A DNA stretch of 64,000 bases from Candidatus Saccharimonadota bacterium. GTDB lineage: Bacteria; Patescibacteriota; Saccharimonadia; Saccharimonadales; UBA4665. Positions within the stretch are counted from its first letter, which is position 1. Each line of letters opens with the position of its first letter. Position numbers and translations under genes: made by a program. Positions 8,512 through 16,833 of the stretch are shown here, in pieces. The notes under the pieces were generated by a model, which saw only the letters and a list, made by a program, of their open reading frames with translations, did no database searches and was not told the DNA's origin. The stretch spans positions 630,567-694,566 of the forward strand of contig JAQBRT010000001.1 in NCBI GenBank assembly GCA_028286345.1, in the 5' to 3' direction.

Positions 8512-8778
8512 ATGGGACGATTTGAAACTAATGATGCACCGAAAACCTTTCGGGAGATCGCTCGCATGCCCGAACGTATGAAAGGCGACGAGATCGTCCT
8601 TGGAGACAGCTTCTTATTTGACCCCTTTATTGTGGCCAAACAGTTGAAGGAACAGCGTGAAGCCCGCGCTGAACGCGCAAAGATGCGCGAAGTTGAGCTG
8701 CTCCTTGAGCCAGAATCCTTACCTGAGATTCCTGTCCAGGTTCAAGCCGAAGTTGACCACTTCTCAGACGTCGCTTAA
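8512..8778 (+). CDS. small charged protein of unknown function
   Basis: An 88-residue soluble protein with no family I recognise. Residues 42-62 are rich in Lys, Arg, Glu and Ala and likely helical; the C-terminal third is acidic. GGAG lies 8 nt before ATG 8512, a good ribosome binding site. It sits between the secE-nusG unit and the rplK promoter and ends 8 nt before the -35 box of that promoter. Confidence 0.6.
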   Translation: MGRFETNDAPKTFREIARMPERMKGDEIVLGDSFLFDPFIVAKQLKEQREARAERAKMREVELLLEPESLPEIPVQVQAEVDHFSDVA

Positions 8779-8785
8779 GGCTGGC

Positions 8786-8814
8786 TTGCTTATAACACCG
8801 TAAGCGTGTATAAT
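8786..8814 (+). promoter_or_regulatory. rplK-rplA promoter
   Basis: TTGCTT (8786-8791), 17-nt spacer and a perfect TATAAT (8809-8814). The leader of about 57 nt contains a hairpin GTCGAT/ATCGAC (8833-8850) and then AGGAG before ATG 8878. The hairpin may be a site of ribosomal protein feedback; this is not shown. Confidence 0.8.
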
Positions 8815-8877
8815 CTCCCCTGTTACGCACAGTCGATTTGCTTCATCGACACTGCAAGTAAGACTTAGGAGATACTA

Positions 8878-9306
8878 ATGGCAAAAGCTGTAAAAGCTAA
8901 TTTAAAGATGAAAATCAAAGCCGGACAGGCCAGTGCTGCACCTCCAGTAGGTAGCACCCTTGGTCAGTACGGTGTTAACATGATGGACTTTATTGGTCCA
9001 TTTAACGACGCTACCCGCGAAATGCAGGGCGCCATGGTTACGGCACACATAGTTATCTACGATGACCGCACCATGGACTTCCGTGTTGTTGGTGCACCAA
9101 CAGATGACCTCATCCGTGCCGAGCTTGGCATCCAAAAAGGTTCCGGCCGCCCAAACACTGAAAAGGTCAGCAAAAAACTCACAAACGCCCAGCTAACCAA
9201 AATTGCTGAAGCTAAGGCCCATGACATGAACGCAGAAGACGTCGAAGCTATCAAGAAGATGGTTGCCGGCACTGCCCGTTCAATGGGCGTAGAAGTTGAA
9301 GGCTAA
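8878..9306 (+). CDS. rplK: 50S ribosomal protein L11
   Basis: A 142-residue L11 of normal length. The N-terminal domain has AGQASAAPPVGSTLGQYGVNMMDF, the proline-containing switch region; the C-terminal rRNA-binding domain includes KGSGRPNTEKVSKKLTNAQLTKIAE and ends with GTARSMGVEVEG. It builds the GTPase-associated stalk base with 23S rRNA and L10. It is the first gene after a strong promoter, followed by a 55-residue unknown gene and rplA. Confidence 0.98.
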   Translation: MAKAVKANLKMKIKAGQASAAPPVGSTLGQYGVNMMDFIGPFNDATREMQGAMVTAHIVIYDDRTMDFRVVGAPTDDLIRAELGIQKGSGRPNTEKVSKKLTNAQLTKIAEAKAHDMNAEDVEAIKKMVAGTARSMGVEVEG

Positions 9307-9309
9307 ATC

Positions 9310-9477
9310 ATGGAAAAATCAGTAGTCGAGATCATTACATTGCCATTACAGGCCGTCCGGGGCCTTGGCCACCGCGTCGTGCAGTGTGCACAAGAAGGCT
9401 TTAATGACGCACTTGGCATGACCCCAACAATGCGCCAGCCAGCTGAGCAAGCTCAAGCCGAAGTTACAGAACAATAA
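9310..9477 (+). CDS. 55-residue protein between rplK and rplA
   Basis: An ATG 3 nt after the rplK stop opens a 55-codon frame ending with TAA at 9475-9477. The product is amphipathic in its first 35 residues (VVEIITLPLQAVRGLGHRVVQ) with an acidic, glutamine-rich tail. There is no close ribosome binding site apart from the GAAGTTGAAGG at the rplK end, so coupling is likely. I do not recognise it. Its position inside a ribosomal protein operon and its clean frame support it as a real gene. Confidence 0.5.
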   Translation: MEKSVVEIITLPLQAVRGLGHRVVQCAQEGFNDALGMTPTMRQPAEQAQAEVTEQ

Positions 9478-9531
9478 TTTTTAATTGTGGGAGGCCTATA
9501 AAACGGCCGCTTGCACCACGAGGAGATATAT

Positions 9532-10494
9532 ATGGCAGAAGCCAAGAAGACGAAGAAGACAACTAAAGCCGAAGCAGCCATTGCTGACGCTGAAAACGCT
9601 GCTGTTATTGCCGGCGATACAATTATTGAAGCACCAATTGAGGTTACTGAAGCTCCAGCCGAAGAAAAGGTTGTAGCCAAGGCCGGCAAGCGAAGCGCCA
9701 AAGCTATCGAAGAGGTCGAAGAAAAGCAGGCCAAAGAAGAGCGTAAAGCCACTGGTGAAGCTGCCGAAGGCAAGCCAAAGCAGACGGCCAAGCCAACCCG
9801 GTCACGCCTTGAACGCCGCGGTAAGAAGTTCCGCAAAAGCGCAGAGCTACTTGAAATTGGCAAGCTATACACCCTCGACGAAGCTGTCGCACTGGCCCAA
9901 AAAACCAACCCAGCTAAGTTTGACGCCACTGTTGAACTGCACATTAACCTCGGTGTTGACCCTCGTCACGCCGACCAGAACATCCGTGACAACCTGGTCC
10001 TGCCAGCTGGTACCGGTAAAACTGTCCGAATCGCCGTATTAAGTGATGACGCCGCTGCCGCAAAGGCTGCTGGTGCTGACCTGGCTGGTGAAGATGAGTT
10101 ATTCAAAGCCCTTGATAAAGGTGTTATGGACTTTGACATCCTGATCTCTACACCTCAGCTGATGGCCAAGCTTGGTAAGTACGCCCGGGCCCTCGGTCCT
10201 CGCGGCCTAATGCCAAACCCAAAGAGTGGTACTGTTACTAACGACATTGCCAAGGCAATCGCCGAAGCCAAAGCCGGCCGCGTTGAATATCGTGTCGATA
10301 GCACCGGTATCCTGCACATGGGCATCGGTAAAGTTAGCTTTACGACAGCCCAGCTGCTAGAAAACGTTTCAGCTGTCCTAGCCAGCGTTAAAAGCAATAA
10401 ACCATCGAGTGTGAAAGGTAACTACATTAAAACAGTCTACCTGACCACTTCAATGGGTCCAGTTGTGGCAGTCGACCTGGCCAGTATCGGCTAG
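9532..10494 (+). CDS. rplA: 50S ribosomal protein L1 with N-terminal extension
   Basis: A 320-residue protein. Residues from about 90 onward are a full L1: [23 protein letters not shown], the [14 protein letters not shown] motif, the [28 protein letters not shown]-like core, and [13 protein letters not shown] near the end. The first 90 residues are an added low-complexity stretch rich in Lys, Ala, Glu and Thr. AGGAG 6 nt before ATG 9532 fixes the start. L1 forms the mobile L1 stalk at the E site and in other bacteria represses its own mRNA. Confidence 0.96.
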   Translation: MAEAKKTKKTTKAEAAIADAENAAVIAGDTIIEAPIEVTEAPAEEKVVAKAGKRSAKAIEEVEEKQAKEERKATGEAAEGKPKQTAKPTRSRLERRGKKFRKSAELLEIGKLYTLDEAVALAQKTNPAKFDATVELHINLGVDPRHADQNIRDNLVLPAGTGKTVRIAVLSDDAAAAKAAGADLAGEDELFKALDKGVMDFDILISTPQLMAKLGKYARALGPRGLMPNPKSGTVTNDIAKAIAEAKAGRVEYRVDSTGILHMGIGKVSFTTAQLLENVSAVLASVKSNKPSSVKGNYIKTVYLTTSMGPVVAVDLASIG

Positions 10495-10518
10495 AGATTA
10501 ACTGGTTCTTAAACATTT

Positions 10519-10546
10519 ACCGCCCGGGTCAAACTGGGCGGTTTTG
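10519..10546 (+). terminator. terminator of the rplK-rplA unit
   Basis: ACCGCCC (10519-10525) pairs with GGGCGGT (10536-10542) and is followed by a T-rich run (TTTTG). It lies 24 nt after the rplA stop. A -10 box for the next gene (TACACT with extended TGG) follows within a few bases. Confidence 0.85.
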
Positions 10547-10563
10547 TTTGGTACACTAGTGGG

Positions 10564-11319
10564 ATGATTATCACCGGCATCACGGGCGCAATTGGCCATG
10601 GTAAAACCACATTAGCACAGGCATTAGTAACTGCCTCCGGGCAGGGTGAGAACTTTGAGTCGTCAGATATCATTCTGGAAGTTGCCAATGCGCTGCGGGC
10701 ACTGCCTATTGACCACCCAGCCCCAACTGACCTGGAAGCTATCAATGAGTGGCTGGCCTTTTTGCCACCAATACTCCACGATATAACCCATGTAAACGTG
10801 CCAGAGTCGGCTTTTGTACTCACTAAGCAAAAGCTGGCCAAAGACACGGCCCTCTACGAAAAACTGTTCGAATACCTGGCATTTATGGCCCACTGTCCTA
10901 ACTTTACGCGGGCAGCCATTACGGTAGAGAATAAACACCGGTACAGGGCGCTGCTACAGTGGCTTGGCGGTTACTGCGTTCTTAAAGTACACCCAACAAT
11001 TTGGTTTGACGAACTTGTTCGTCGTGTTCAGGCTACAAAAGGCCTAAATTTAACGACCATTGGTGGTGTGCGCTTCCCGAGTGATGCCGAATCTCTTCGC
11101 TCTGTAGACGGTGTTATTATTGCAGTCCAGCGGCCCTTGCACGGCTCGGCAGACAGCGCAGACATCACCGAACGGGAACGTTCACAGATCATCCCAGATA
11201 TTACAGTTATCAATGATGGAACCATCGAACAGTTACAGCGCCTAGCCAGCACCTTATATGCTGATTTGGTGTCAGCCACCCCACGCCCAACCTACATAGC
11301 CAGTAGTTTTAGCGTTTAA
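10564..11319 (+). CDS. P-loop nucleoside monophosphate kinase-like protein
   Basis: A 251-residue protein with Walker A GAIGHGKTT at residues 8-16 and, near residue 165, TIGGVRFPSDAESLRSVDGVIIAVQRP, which resembles the nucleotide-binding strand of phage-type deoxynucleoside monophosphate kinases and of dephospho-CoA kinase relatives. A role in dNTP supply would fit the dcd / dTMP kinase / ThyX genes 2 kb downstream, but the substrate is inferred only from the fold. An extended -10 (TGG TACACT) ends 6 nt before ATG, predicting a leaderless mRNA. Its end overlaps the next gene, on the other strand, by 11 nt. Confidence 0.7.
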   Translation: MIITGITGAIGHGKTTLAQALVTASGQGENFESSDIILEVANALRALPIDHPAPTDLEAINEWLAFLPPILHDITHVNVPESAFVLTKQKLAKDTALYEKLFEYLAFMAHCPNFTRAAITVENKHRYRALLQWLGGYCVLKVHPTIWFDELVRRVQATKGLNLTTIGGVRFPSDAESLRSVDGVIIAVQRPLHGSADSADITERERSQIIPDITVINDGTIEQLQRLASTLYADLVSATPRPTYIASSFSV

Positions 11320-12979
11320 CTTTACTAATCTGTAGCAAAGCATTAAGCGTACGGGTAAAGCCGCGGACTCCACCTTTATAAGCCACATAGCGCGGCCGCC
11401 ATTCAGGTTTATATTTGGCCTTAAAGCGGTGCAGGCCGCTAAAAGAGTAAAAGCGGTCGCCGTTAGCGTAAATAAAACTTAGCACCGTATCGGGTAAAGA
11501 TCGGGCTTCATCATCATCATCAAGCCCTACTAGCGGGCAAAGCCCTAAATTGAACCGTGTAAAGCCCTGGGCGCGTAAATAATCAATGGTATTAAGCAGC
11601 AAGAAGTCATTAATGTTACCGGTGCTATCTTCGGCGTAGCGTAACATGTCATAGGTTGCCTCTTCGGTATCAAAACCGGCCGGGATGAGGTTAACAAAAG
11701 CCTGGATAGTACTTGCCGCATCGCGCACCACCATGACCTGGCACTGGTCAATGTATGCACCACTGTAATAACCCATAATAAAACCCCGCTCGGTACGGCC
11801 ATCACGGTCAAGCCACTCATCAGAGATCTGACGCAGCCGGTCTTTAACGGCAGTGTGGTGCGGAGGGGTTAGGAGCTCAGTGCTAAAACCTTGTTTTTCA
11901 AACTTGTTACGGATATGGCGGAAATACTTATTGCGCCCTGTATCTGTAAAAGCCTCAAGGTTCACAACAGCTTCTTCGCCAATCTTCTGGAGCGTAAAGT
12001 CCTGGTTTTCCAGTAATTGGTGGCTGGTATCTTGAATATGAACCCAAGCCGGCAGCCAATCGTTACTGAAGCAAGTACGCTGGAACTCCCGCACCAGCTC
12101 GCCAAATTGCCTAGGGTTACCACTCGGGTCACCCAAGCAGACGGCCACACCGCGGTGAACACTATAGGCTAGCCCGGCTGTTGTGGTTCGATCAAAATAG
12201 TACTGCTTATCATGCGGCCACAACTTAAAAAAGTCCTCACTGCGGGCCGGATAGTGTTCTAAAAGCTGCTGCATCCGATTGCGTGGCCCAGATTGGTCAG
12301 AATGGCGTAGCCGGAGTGGTTCAAAGAAAGCCAGTATCACGTAGGCAGCAGCTGCAATACTTACTAAAGAAAGCGAATCAACAAAGATATGGGCACGCTT
12401 AGTATGTGGTGTGAGTGGTTCCCGGGTGGTAATACCCAATTGGTCAACAGTGTAATGAACAGCTTGGCCAAACGAAATCTCTTTGTGAAAATCGGAGCGG
12501 TCGAACAGGTTAAAACCAATAACCCCGTAGAGTAGGGCTACTACAATAATGACGGCCGAAAAACGGGCAGCATTGGCATAGCTCCGGGCTTCACTTTGAA
12601 CTGTAAAGTCCTTGCGGAAAAGGCCCAGTAACCCGATAAGCAGCAGCGGTACGATAACGCCGCGTACAATATCGATCAAGCGGACATGGTGGTCTTCGAG
12701 GCCATTCAGCAAGCCCATGCCGCTTAGGCCTAAGTAAAAGGTGTAGGCCAGTATGCTCACCACCCAGGCGCGGAACTTGTGCCGGCGGAGCAAAGTACTT
12801 AGGTAGATCAAGCTCACACCAAGAAGCAGTGGAACATCAATCGTTGCCAAGCTACCGCGTAAGGTTTTGCGGACAAGGATCTGGTCGAGTAGCGTAGTTA
12901 TGAGGATCAGTGCACCGTGTGAGGCCACCAGCAAGCTAATAAATCGAATTACGAAGCTACGACGAATATGAAATTGCAT
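11309..12979 (-). CDS. MprF-like membrane protein (DUF2156 phosphatidylglycerol lysyltransferase domain)
   Basis: A 556-residue protein with about six membrane segments in the first 230 residues and a cytoplasmic C-terminal DUF2156/GNAT-like domain (about 245-550) with motifs typical of MprF: AVCLGDPSG, EEAVVNLEAFTDTGRNKYFRHIRNK, ERGFIMGYYS, and FNLGLCPL...FSGLHRFKAKYKPEWRPRYVAY. MprF enzymes move an amino acid from tRNA to phosphatidylglycerol, which lowers membrane charge. The flippase half here is shorter than in full-length MprF. A TATAAT 8 nt before the ATG predicts a leaderless mRNA. Confidence 0.88.
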   Translation of the reverse strand: MQFHIRRSFVIRFISLLVASHGALILITTLLDQILVRKTLRGSLATIDVPLLLGVSLIYLSTLLRRHKFRAWVVSILAYTFYLGLSGMGLLNGLEDHHVRLIDIVRGVIVPLLLIGLLGLFRKDFTVQSEARSYANAARFSAVIIVVALLYGVIGFNLFDRSDFHKEISFGQAVHYTVDQLGITTREPLTPHTKRAHIFVDSLSLVSIAAAAYVILAFFEPLRLRHSDQSGPRNRMQQLLEHYPARSEDFFKLWPHDKQYYFDRTTTAGLAYSVHRGVAVCLGDPSGNPRQFGELVREFQRTCFSNDWLPAWVHIQDTSHQLLENQDFTLQKIGEEAVVNLEAFTDTGRNKYFRHIRNKFEKQGFSTELLTPPHHTAVKDRLRQISDEWLDRDGRTERGFIMGYYSGAYIDQCQVMVVRDAASTIQAFVNLIPAGFDTEEATYDMLRYAEDSTGNINDFLLLNTIDYLRAQGFTRFNLGLCPLVGLDDDDEARSLPDTVLSFIYANGDRFYSFSGLHRFKAKYKPEWRPRYVAYKGGVRGFTRTLNALLQISKVKR

Positions 12980-13067
12980 GTCGTACTATTATAGCTAAAG
13001 TTGAGCATATTGCTTAGCTTAAGCGTTTACAACAGCTATTTGCGTAAAAATCACATTATTATTTTAC

Positions 13068-13097
13068 TTGCGTATAGCTCCCTTTTTCAGCTAGAAT
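13068..13097 (+). promoter_or_regulatory. promoter of dcd and the dTMP kinase-ThyX gene
   Basis: TTGCGT (13068-13073), 18-nt spacer, TAGAAT (13092-13097). The leader is short and carries GGAGGAG at 13110-13116 before the GTG start of dcd. Confidence 0.5.
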
Positions 13098-13126
13098 AAA
13101 ACAAACCGCGGAGGAGTAATAACAGC

Positions 13127-13840
13127 GTGTCAGTTTACAGTAATACCCAGATTCGCCAGGCTCTTGATGAAGGTCATATTGTCTGCCACCCCTTTAAACC
13201 TGAGCACGTTGCACACGCCAGCCTTGATGTTACCCTCGGCTATTACTATTACCGCATCGAAAAGCAAAAAGAACGCACCATCTATAATCCTTTCGATAAA
13301 GAAGACGTGGAGCGCTATTTTGATGGCCCCTACAAGGCATTGCCGCATGGTGAATGGTGTAAACTCAATGGCTTTAAGCCGCTTGCCAATATTCCCCTTG
13401 ACCATCCCGTCATATCTTTGAAGCCGGGCGAACGCATCCTGGCCCATACCCACGAGTTCTTTGGCATTAAGCCACCAGGCGCCTACGAAGTTAAATCACG
13501 CTCCAGCTGGGGCCGTAACGGCGTAGCTGTTTGTTTTGATGCTGGCTGGGTAGATCCCGGTTATATTAACCGCCTCACCCTCGAAATCTATAACCTCAAT
13601 GACCGCGAAACAGTATTGCTGCCGGTTGGTGAGCGTATTGCCCAGGCAATCTTTGTTGAAACCGGCGAAGTCGATGGCAACTATGGCGAAGGCCGAAGCA
13701 ACGGCTTTAGTGGCAAATACCAGATGGGAACCAATCTCGAGACTATTATCAAGACTTGGTCACCAGATATGATGCTGCCAAAAGCCTACTTAGACAGCCG
13801 TCTCATGCCACAAAAGATTGAGGGACTATCATATGACTAA
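13127..13840 (+). CDS. dcd: dCTP deaminase (possibly dUMP-forming)
   Basis: A 237-residue trimeric dUTPase-fold protein. The Dcd motifs are HASLDVTLG, the catalytic block VKSRSSWGRNGVAV, DAGWVDPGYINRLTLEIYN with the catalytic Glu, and a C-terminal GFSGKYQ. It makes dUTP from dCTP. The AGWVDPGY segment is closer to bifunctional dCTP deaminase/dUTPase enzymes that release dUMP than to the E. coli form, which would directly feed the ThyX partner; this is an inference. GTG start with GGAGGAG 10 nt upstream. The end overlaps the next gene by 8 nt. Confidence 0.92.
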   Translation: MSVYSNTQIRQALDEGHIVCHPFKPEHVAHASLDVTLGYYYYRIEKQKERTIYNPFDKEDVERYFDGPYKALPHGEWCKLNGFKPLANIPLDHPVISLKPGERILAHTHEFFGIKPPGAYEVKSRSSWGRNGVAVCFDAGWVDPGYINRLTLEIYNLNDRETVLLPVGERIAQAIFVETGEVDGNYGEGRSNGFSGKYQMGTNLETIIKTWSPDMMLPKAYLDSRLMPQKIEGLSYD

Positions 13841-16193
13841 TGGTAAATACATTGTCCTCGAAGGTGCTGAAGGTGTAGGTAAAACCTCGCAATTAACTGA
13901 GTTGGCCCGCCGTTTACGGGCTGCTGGCTTCCCGGTGCGTACATTGCGTGAACCTGATAGCCAAAGTGACCTTACCGCCCGGGCCATCCGCCAGCTAACC
14001 CAAGACCCGCATTACCCTATGAACACCCGCACAGAGGTGCTGCTTTACAATGCCGCCCGCTCCCAGAGCCTTGAAGTTATTAAGCAAAGCGTAGAACAGG
14101 GCATTATTTGCCTGGTTGACCGCAACTACTTAACAACACTGGCCATCCAGTACTATGGCCGCGGTGACGTGCCAGACTACGGCACTATTAACACCATTAT
14201 CAATTTTGCTGTTGGTGGTATTGAGCCAGACCTAACAGTGGTCCTTGACGCACCAGCTGCAACCCTAAAAGAGCGGGCCCAAGGCCGTGGCCAAGGCGAA
14301 CGTTTTGATAATCTTGACCAGGCATTTTTAGAGCGAGTACGGGCCGGCTACCTCTGGGAAGCTAAGCAGCGCAACTTGCCCGTTGTATTCGCAACCGACA
14401 GTTTTGAGCAAGTCGCCAGCAATATCTGGGATTTAGTCTCTAAAACCTTGGCTATTCGCGAGCCCAGCAAAGCTGCAGCAACTGCAGAGCCGGTATCTAT
14501 TAAAGAAATTATTGAGCAAAAAGAACTGCCAGCGCCTCATGAACCACCCCTACAAACAGTGGTAGCAGAAGAAGCTGCCGCCGAACCCGCCAACGATGAA
14601 CCTTTTGTTACTAAAGATGATAACGGCCACTTCCATGTCACTAAAACCGGCAAAACCTACCTAGCTGAGTCAGTAACCAGTGTTGACGGCAATGTCTATG
14701 CTTTTACCGACAAACTTAGCCCGATCACAATCGCAGCAGCTATGGCCCGCCTCAGCCGCCGTGGTGACGATATGCGCATTACTATCCTTGATGAGTTTGC
14801 CGGCAAGGTTGGCAAGGACTCGCAACTACTGCAAAGGGTTATAACCGCTTATGGTGACGACTCCGTCCAGCAATTAGGCGGGTTGCACTTTGTTATAGAA
14901 AACGCCTCTAATTTACTGACCAAAAAGCTCGAATGGGGCCGCTTAGCGGCTTATCTTGAGCAGTCTACCCGCTACATTTACTTTGATCAGAAAGATGCTA
15001 ACGGCCATTACCGCTATTATGTCCCACCACAGATAAAGGGTAGCGTCCGTAAGCAGTACATTGAAGCCATGAATACCCTATTTGAGCTGTATTCAGTAAT
15101 GGTCCGCCAACTGACTGACCACGTCCGTGCCGGCTCCAGCGTACCCAAAGCTGAGCAGGACATTGCTTGGCAAGGTGCTACCCGCGCTCAGGCCTGCGAT
15201 GCCGTCCGCGCCGTTCTCCCTGTTGCCACCAAGTCCACTGTTGGCGTTTTTGCCTCTGGCCAAGCCCTTGAGAGCCTTATAATGCACCTCCTGAGTGACG
15301 AACTGCCAGAAGCGGTCACTACCGGCCACGACCTGCTGGAACAAGGCCGTAAGATTGTCCCAATGTTCCTAGAGCGCGCCGATAAGCCAGAACGGGGCGG
15401 GGCAGCCATAGCCTACCGCGCCAACACCCATAAAACCGTCCAGGGACTTGCCAAAGAGTACCTGCCAGATAATTATGCGGCTGACGACACCAAGCCAGTT
15501 ACCCTGGTAGACTACTGGCCAAAGAACGAACTATTACTAGTTCCCGATATGCTCTACGAGCACAGCAACCTGCCCCTAGAGAAGCTCCAAGGCGAGGTCA
15601 GCGAATGGGACTTTAAAAAGAAGTCAGAAGTCTTTAAGAGCTACATGGGTGAACGCCTCAACCGCCGCCACCGCCCAGGCCGGGCCCTAGAAAAAGCCCA
15701 CTACAGCTGGGACCTAGTCTGTGACTACGGTATTTTCCGTGACCTGCAGCGCCACCGCATGGTCGACGACCTCAACTGGCAACTCCTAACACCCCGCTAC
15801 GGCTACGAAGTACCGGCCCTAGTTGAAGAAGCCGGCCTGGTTGACCAGTTTGAAGCTTGCTTTGACATCAGCCTAAAGCTCTACAGCTTGCTGCAGCAAA
15901 ACGGCTACGCCCTAGAAGCGCAGTACGCCACACTGCTTGGCCACAAGATGCGATGGAAGATTACCTACAACGCCCGTGAGGCTTTCCATTTCCATGAACT
16001 GCGCACAGCGCCACAGGGCCACCCTGGTTACCGTAAACTCGTCCAGCAAATGCATGAAAAACTTGCCGAGGTTCACCCACAGATGGCTGATGCCATGAAG
16101 TTTGTTAACCAAGGCGAAGACGACGAACTAACACGCTTGGCAGCAGAACGTTACACCCAGTTCAAGCTCAATAGCTTTGACAAAAAAGCCTAA
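13833..16193 (+). CDS. dTMP kinase fused to two tandem ThyX-like domains
   Basis: A 786-residue fusion. Residues 1-210 are a thymidylate kinase: Walker A GAEGVGKTS (11-19), the LVDRNYLTT motif and a lid RAQGRGQGERFD. A linker rich in Glu, Ala and Pro (about 211-260) leads to about 520 residues with two FAD-dependent thymidylate synthase (ThyX)-like halves. The first half keeps an S-x-RY motif (LEQSTRYIYF) but not the RHR motif; the second keeps RHR (LQRHRM) and NAREAFHFHELR...QGHPGYR. It would turn dUMP into dTMP and then dTDP. ATG 13833 is chosen because AGGGA lies 7 nt upstream. Known ThyX proteins are about 220-250 residues, so this is twice the usual size plus a kinase. Confidence 0.9.
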   Translation: MTNGKYIVLEGAEGVGKTSQLTELARRLRAAGFPVRTLREPDSQSDLTARAIRQLTQDPHYPMNTRTEVLLYNAARSQSLEVIKQSVEQGIICLVDRNYLTTLAIQYYGRGDVPDYGTINTIINFAVGGIEPDLTVVLDAPAATLKERAQGRGQGERFDNLDQAFLERVRAGYLWEAKQRNLPVVFATDSFEQVASNIWDLVSKTLAIREPSKAAATAEPVSIKEIIEQKELPAPHEPPLQTVVAEEAAAEPANDEPFVTKDDNGHFHVTKTGKTYLAESVTSVDGNVYAFTDKLSPITIAAAMARLSRRGDDMRITILDEFAGKVGKDSQLLQRVITAYGDDSVQQLGGLHFVIENASNLLTKKLEWGRLAAYLEQSTRYIYFDQKDANGHYRYYVPPQIKGSVRKQYIEAMNTLFELYSVMVRQLTDHVRAGSSVPKAEQDIAWQGATRAQACDAVRAVLPVATKSTVGVFASGQALESLIMHLLSDELPEAVTTGHDLLEQGRKIVPMFLERADKPERGGAAIAYRANTHKTVQGLAKEYLPDNYAADDTKPVTLVDYWPKNELLLVPDMLYEHSNLPLEKLQGEVSEWDFKKKSEVFKSYMGERLNRRHRPGRALEKAHYSWDLVCDYGIFRDLQRHRMVDDLNWQLLTPRYGYEVPALVEEAGLVDQFEACFDISLKLYSLLQQNGYALEAQYATLLGHKMRWKITYNAREAFHFHELRTAPQGHPGYRKLVQQMHEKLAEVHPQMADAMKFVNQGEDDELTRLAAERYTQFKLNSFDKKA

Positions 16194-16606
16194 GCTTCTT
16201 CCTCTAGACGAAGGGTATACATGTAACTATGGACTGCACCTGGTACAAGGCTGTATAAATCGTCCCAATGGTGTCTAGTAAGTTCAAGTGGATGAGCCTG
16301 CCGCTCCTGTACAACACTAAAGCCAGGTTCCCCTGGAACTTGATATGAAACTAAGCTAGGGTCATCGGCCGTCAATCTATAAACTGTGTCAAAGACATGT
16401 GAAAGGCCATACTTTTCTAAAAACCGGCTGTGTTGCTCTGTGTGCAGTGGCTCATTGGAAGAAAAGTATTTCAGATATTGAAGGTTGCGCTCGCTGTCAG
16501 TCAGTCGAGCTTGCTTGAGTTCAGCAATCTCCCCTGCTAGGGCAGGAGCAATCTGTTGAACAGTTAGGTCGCTTTGGCTAGCCACTATTTCTTTTGCGTA
16601 ACTCAT
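16190..16606 (-). CDS. unknown 138-residue protein behind an attenuator-like leader
   Basis: A soluble, mostly helical-looking 138-residue protein with no family I recognise and no membrane segment. AGAGGAAG about 5 nt before ATG 16606 is a clear ribosome binding site. It lies downstream of a leader with its own promoter, a 25-codon reading frame and alternative terminator/antiterminator hairpins (16686-16862), so its expression is probably conditional. The stop codon overlaps that of the dTMP kinase-ThyX gene by 4 nt, facing it. Confidence 0.7.
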   Translation of the reverse strand: MSYAKEIVASQSDLTVQQIAPALAGEIAELKQARLTDSERNLQYLKYFSSNEPLHTEQHSRFLEKYGLSHVFDTVYRLTADDPSLVSYQVPGEPGFSVVQERQAHPLELTRHHWDDLYSLVPGAVHSYMYTLRLEEEA

Positions 16607-16685
16607 ATATCTTCCTCTTTAAAATACTCTTTCCTTGACTGGTGTCAATTTGATCTTTATCACAAGCGTCATGGCTGTAGTGCAT

Positions 16686-16719
16686 AAAAAACGCCCGGAT
16701 CCTTGTGGGAGTCCGGGCG
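16686..16719 (-). terminator. intrinsic terminator in the leader of 16190-16606
   Basis: On the minus strand CGCCCGGA (16719-16712) pairs with TCCGGGCG (16699-16692), followed by six U (16691-16686). It stands between the leader frame and the gene start at 16606. The first arm overlaps a segment (16715-16707) that can instead pair perfectly over 9 bp with 16759-16751. Confidence 0.85.
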
Positions 16720-16745
16720 GTGTTTCGCTTGTTTGATTGTATGCG

Positions 16746-16823
16746 TTACACGGACTCCCCAAAAATAGCCATCTTCACTACGAAGCGGCAAATGTTTTGG
16801 TGTTGGTTGCGTGTATATGTCAT
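16746..16823 (-). CDS. candidate 25-residue leader peptide
   Basis: On the minus strand ATG 16823 opens a 25-codon frame ending with TAA at 16748-16746. Its last codons (GGG GAG TCC GTG) contain the 5' arm of the antiterminator, so a ribosome finishing the peptide would cover that arm. The ATG lies 10 nt after a -10 box, so the leader would be translated without a ribosome binding site. No run of a single regulatory codon is seen; the C-terminal part is hydrophobic (FVVKMAIF). Confidence 0.45.
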   Translation of the reverse strand: MTYTRNQHQNICRFVVKMAIFGESV

Positions 16824-16833
16824 ACCGCAGTAG

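Noticed and set aside
9453-9944. Minus-strand 163-codon Ser/Ala-rich frame across rplA
   Set aside because: It is the antisense reading of the low-complexity Lys/Ala/Glu extension of L1.
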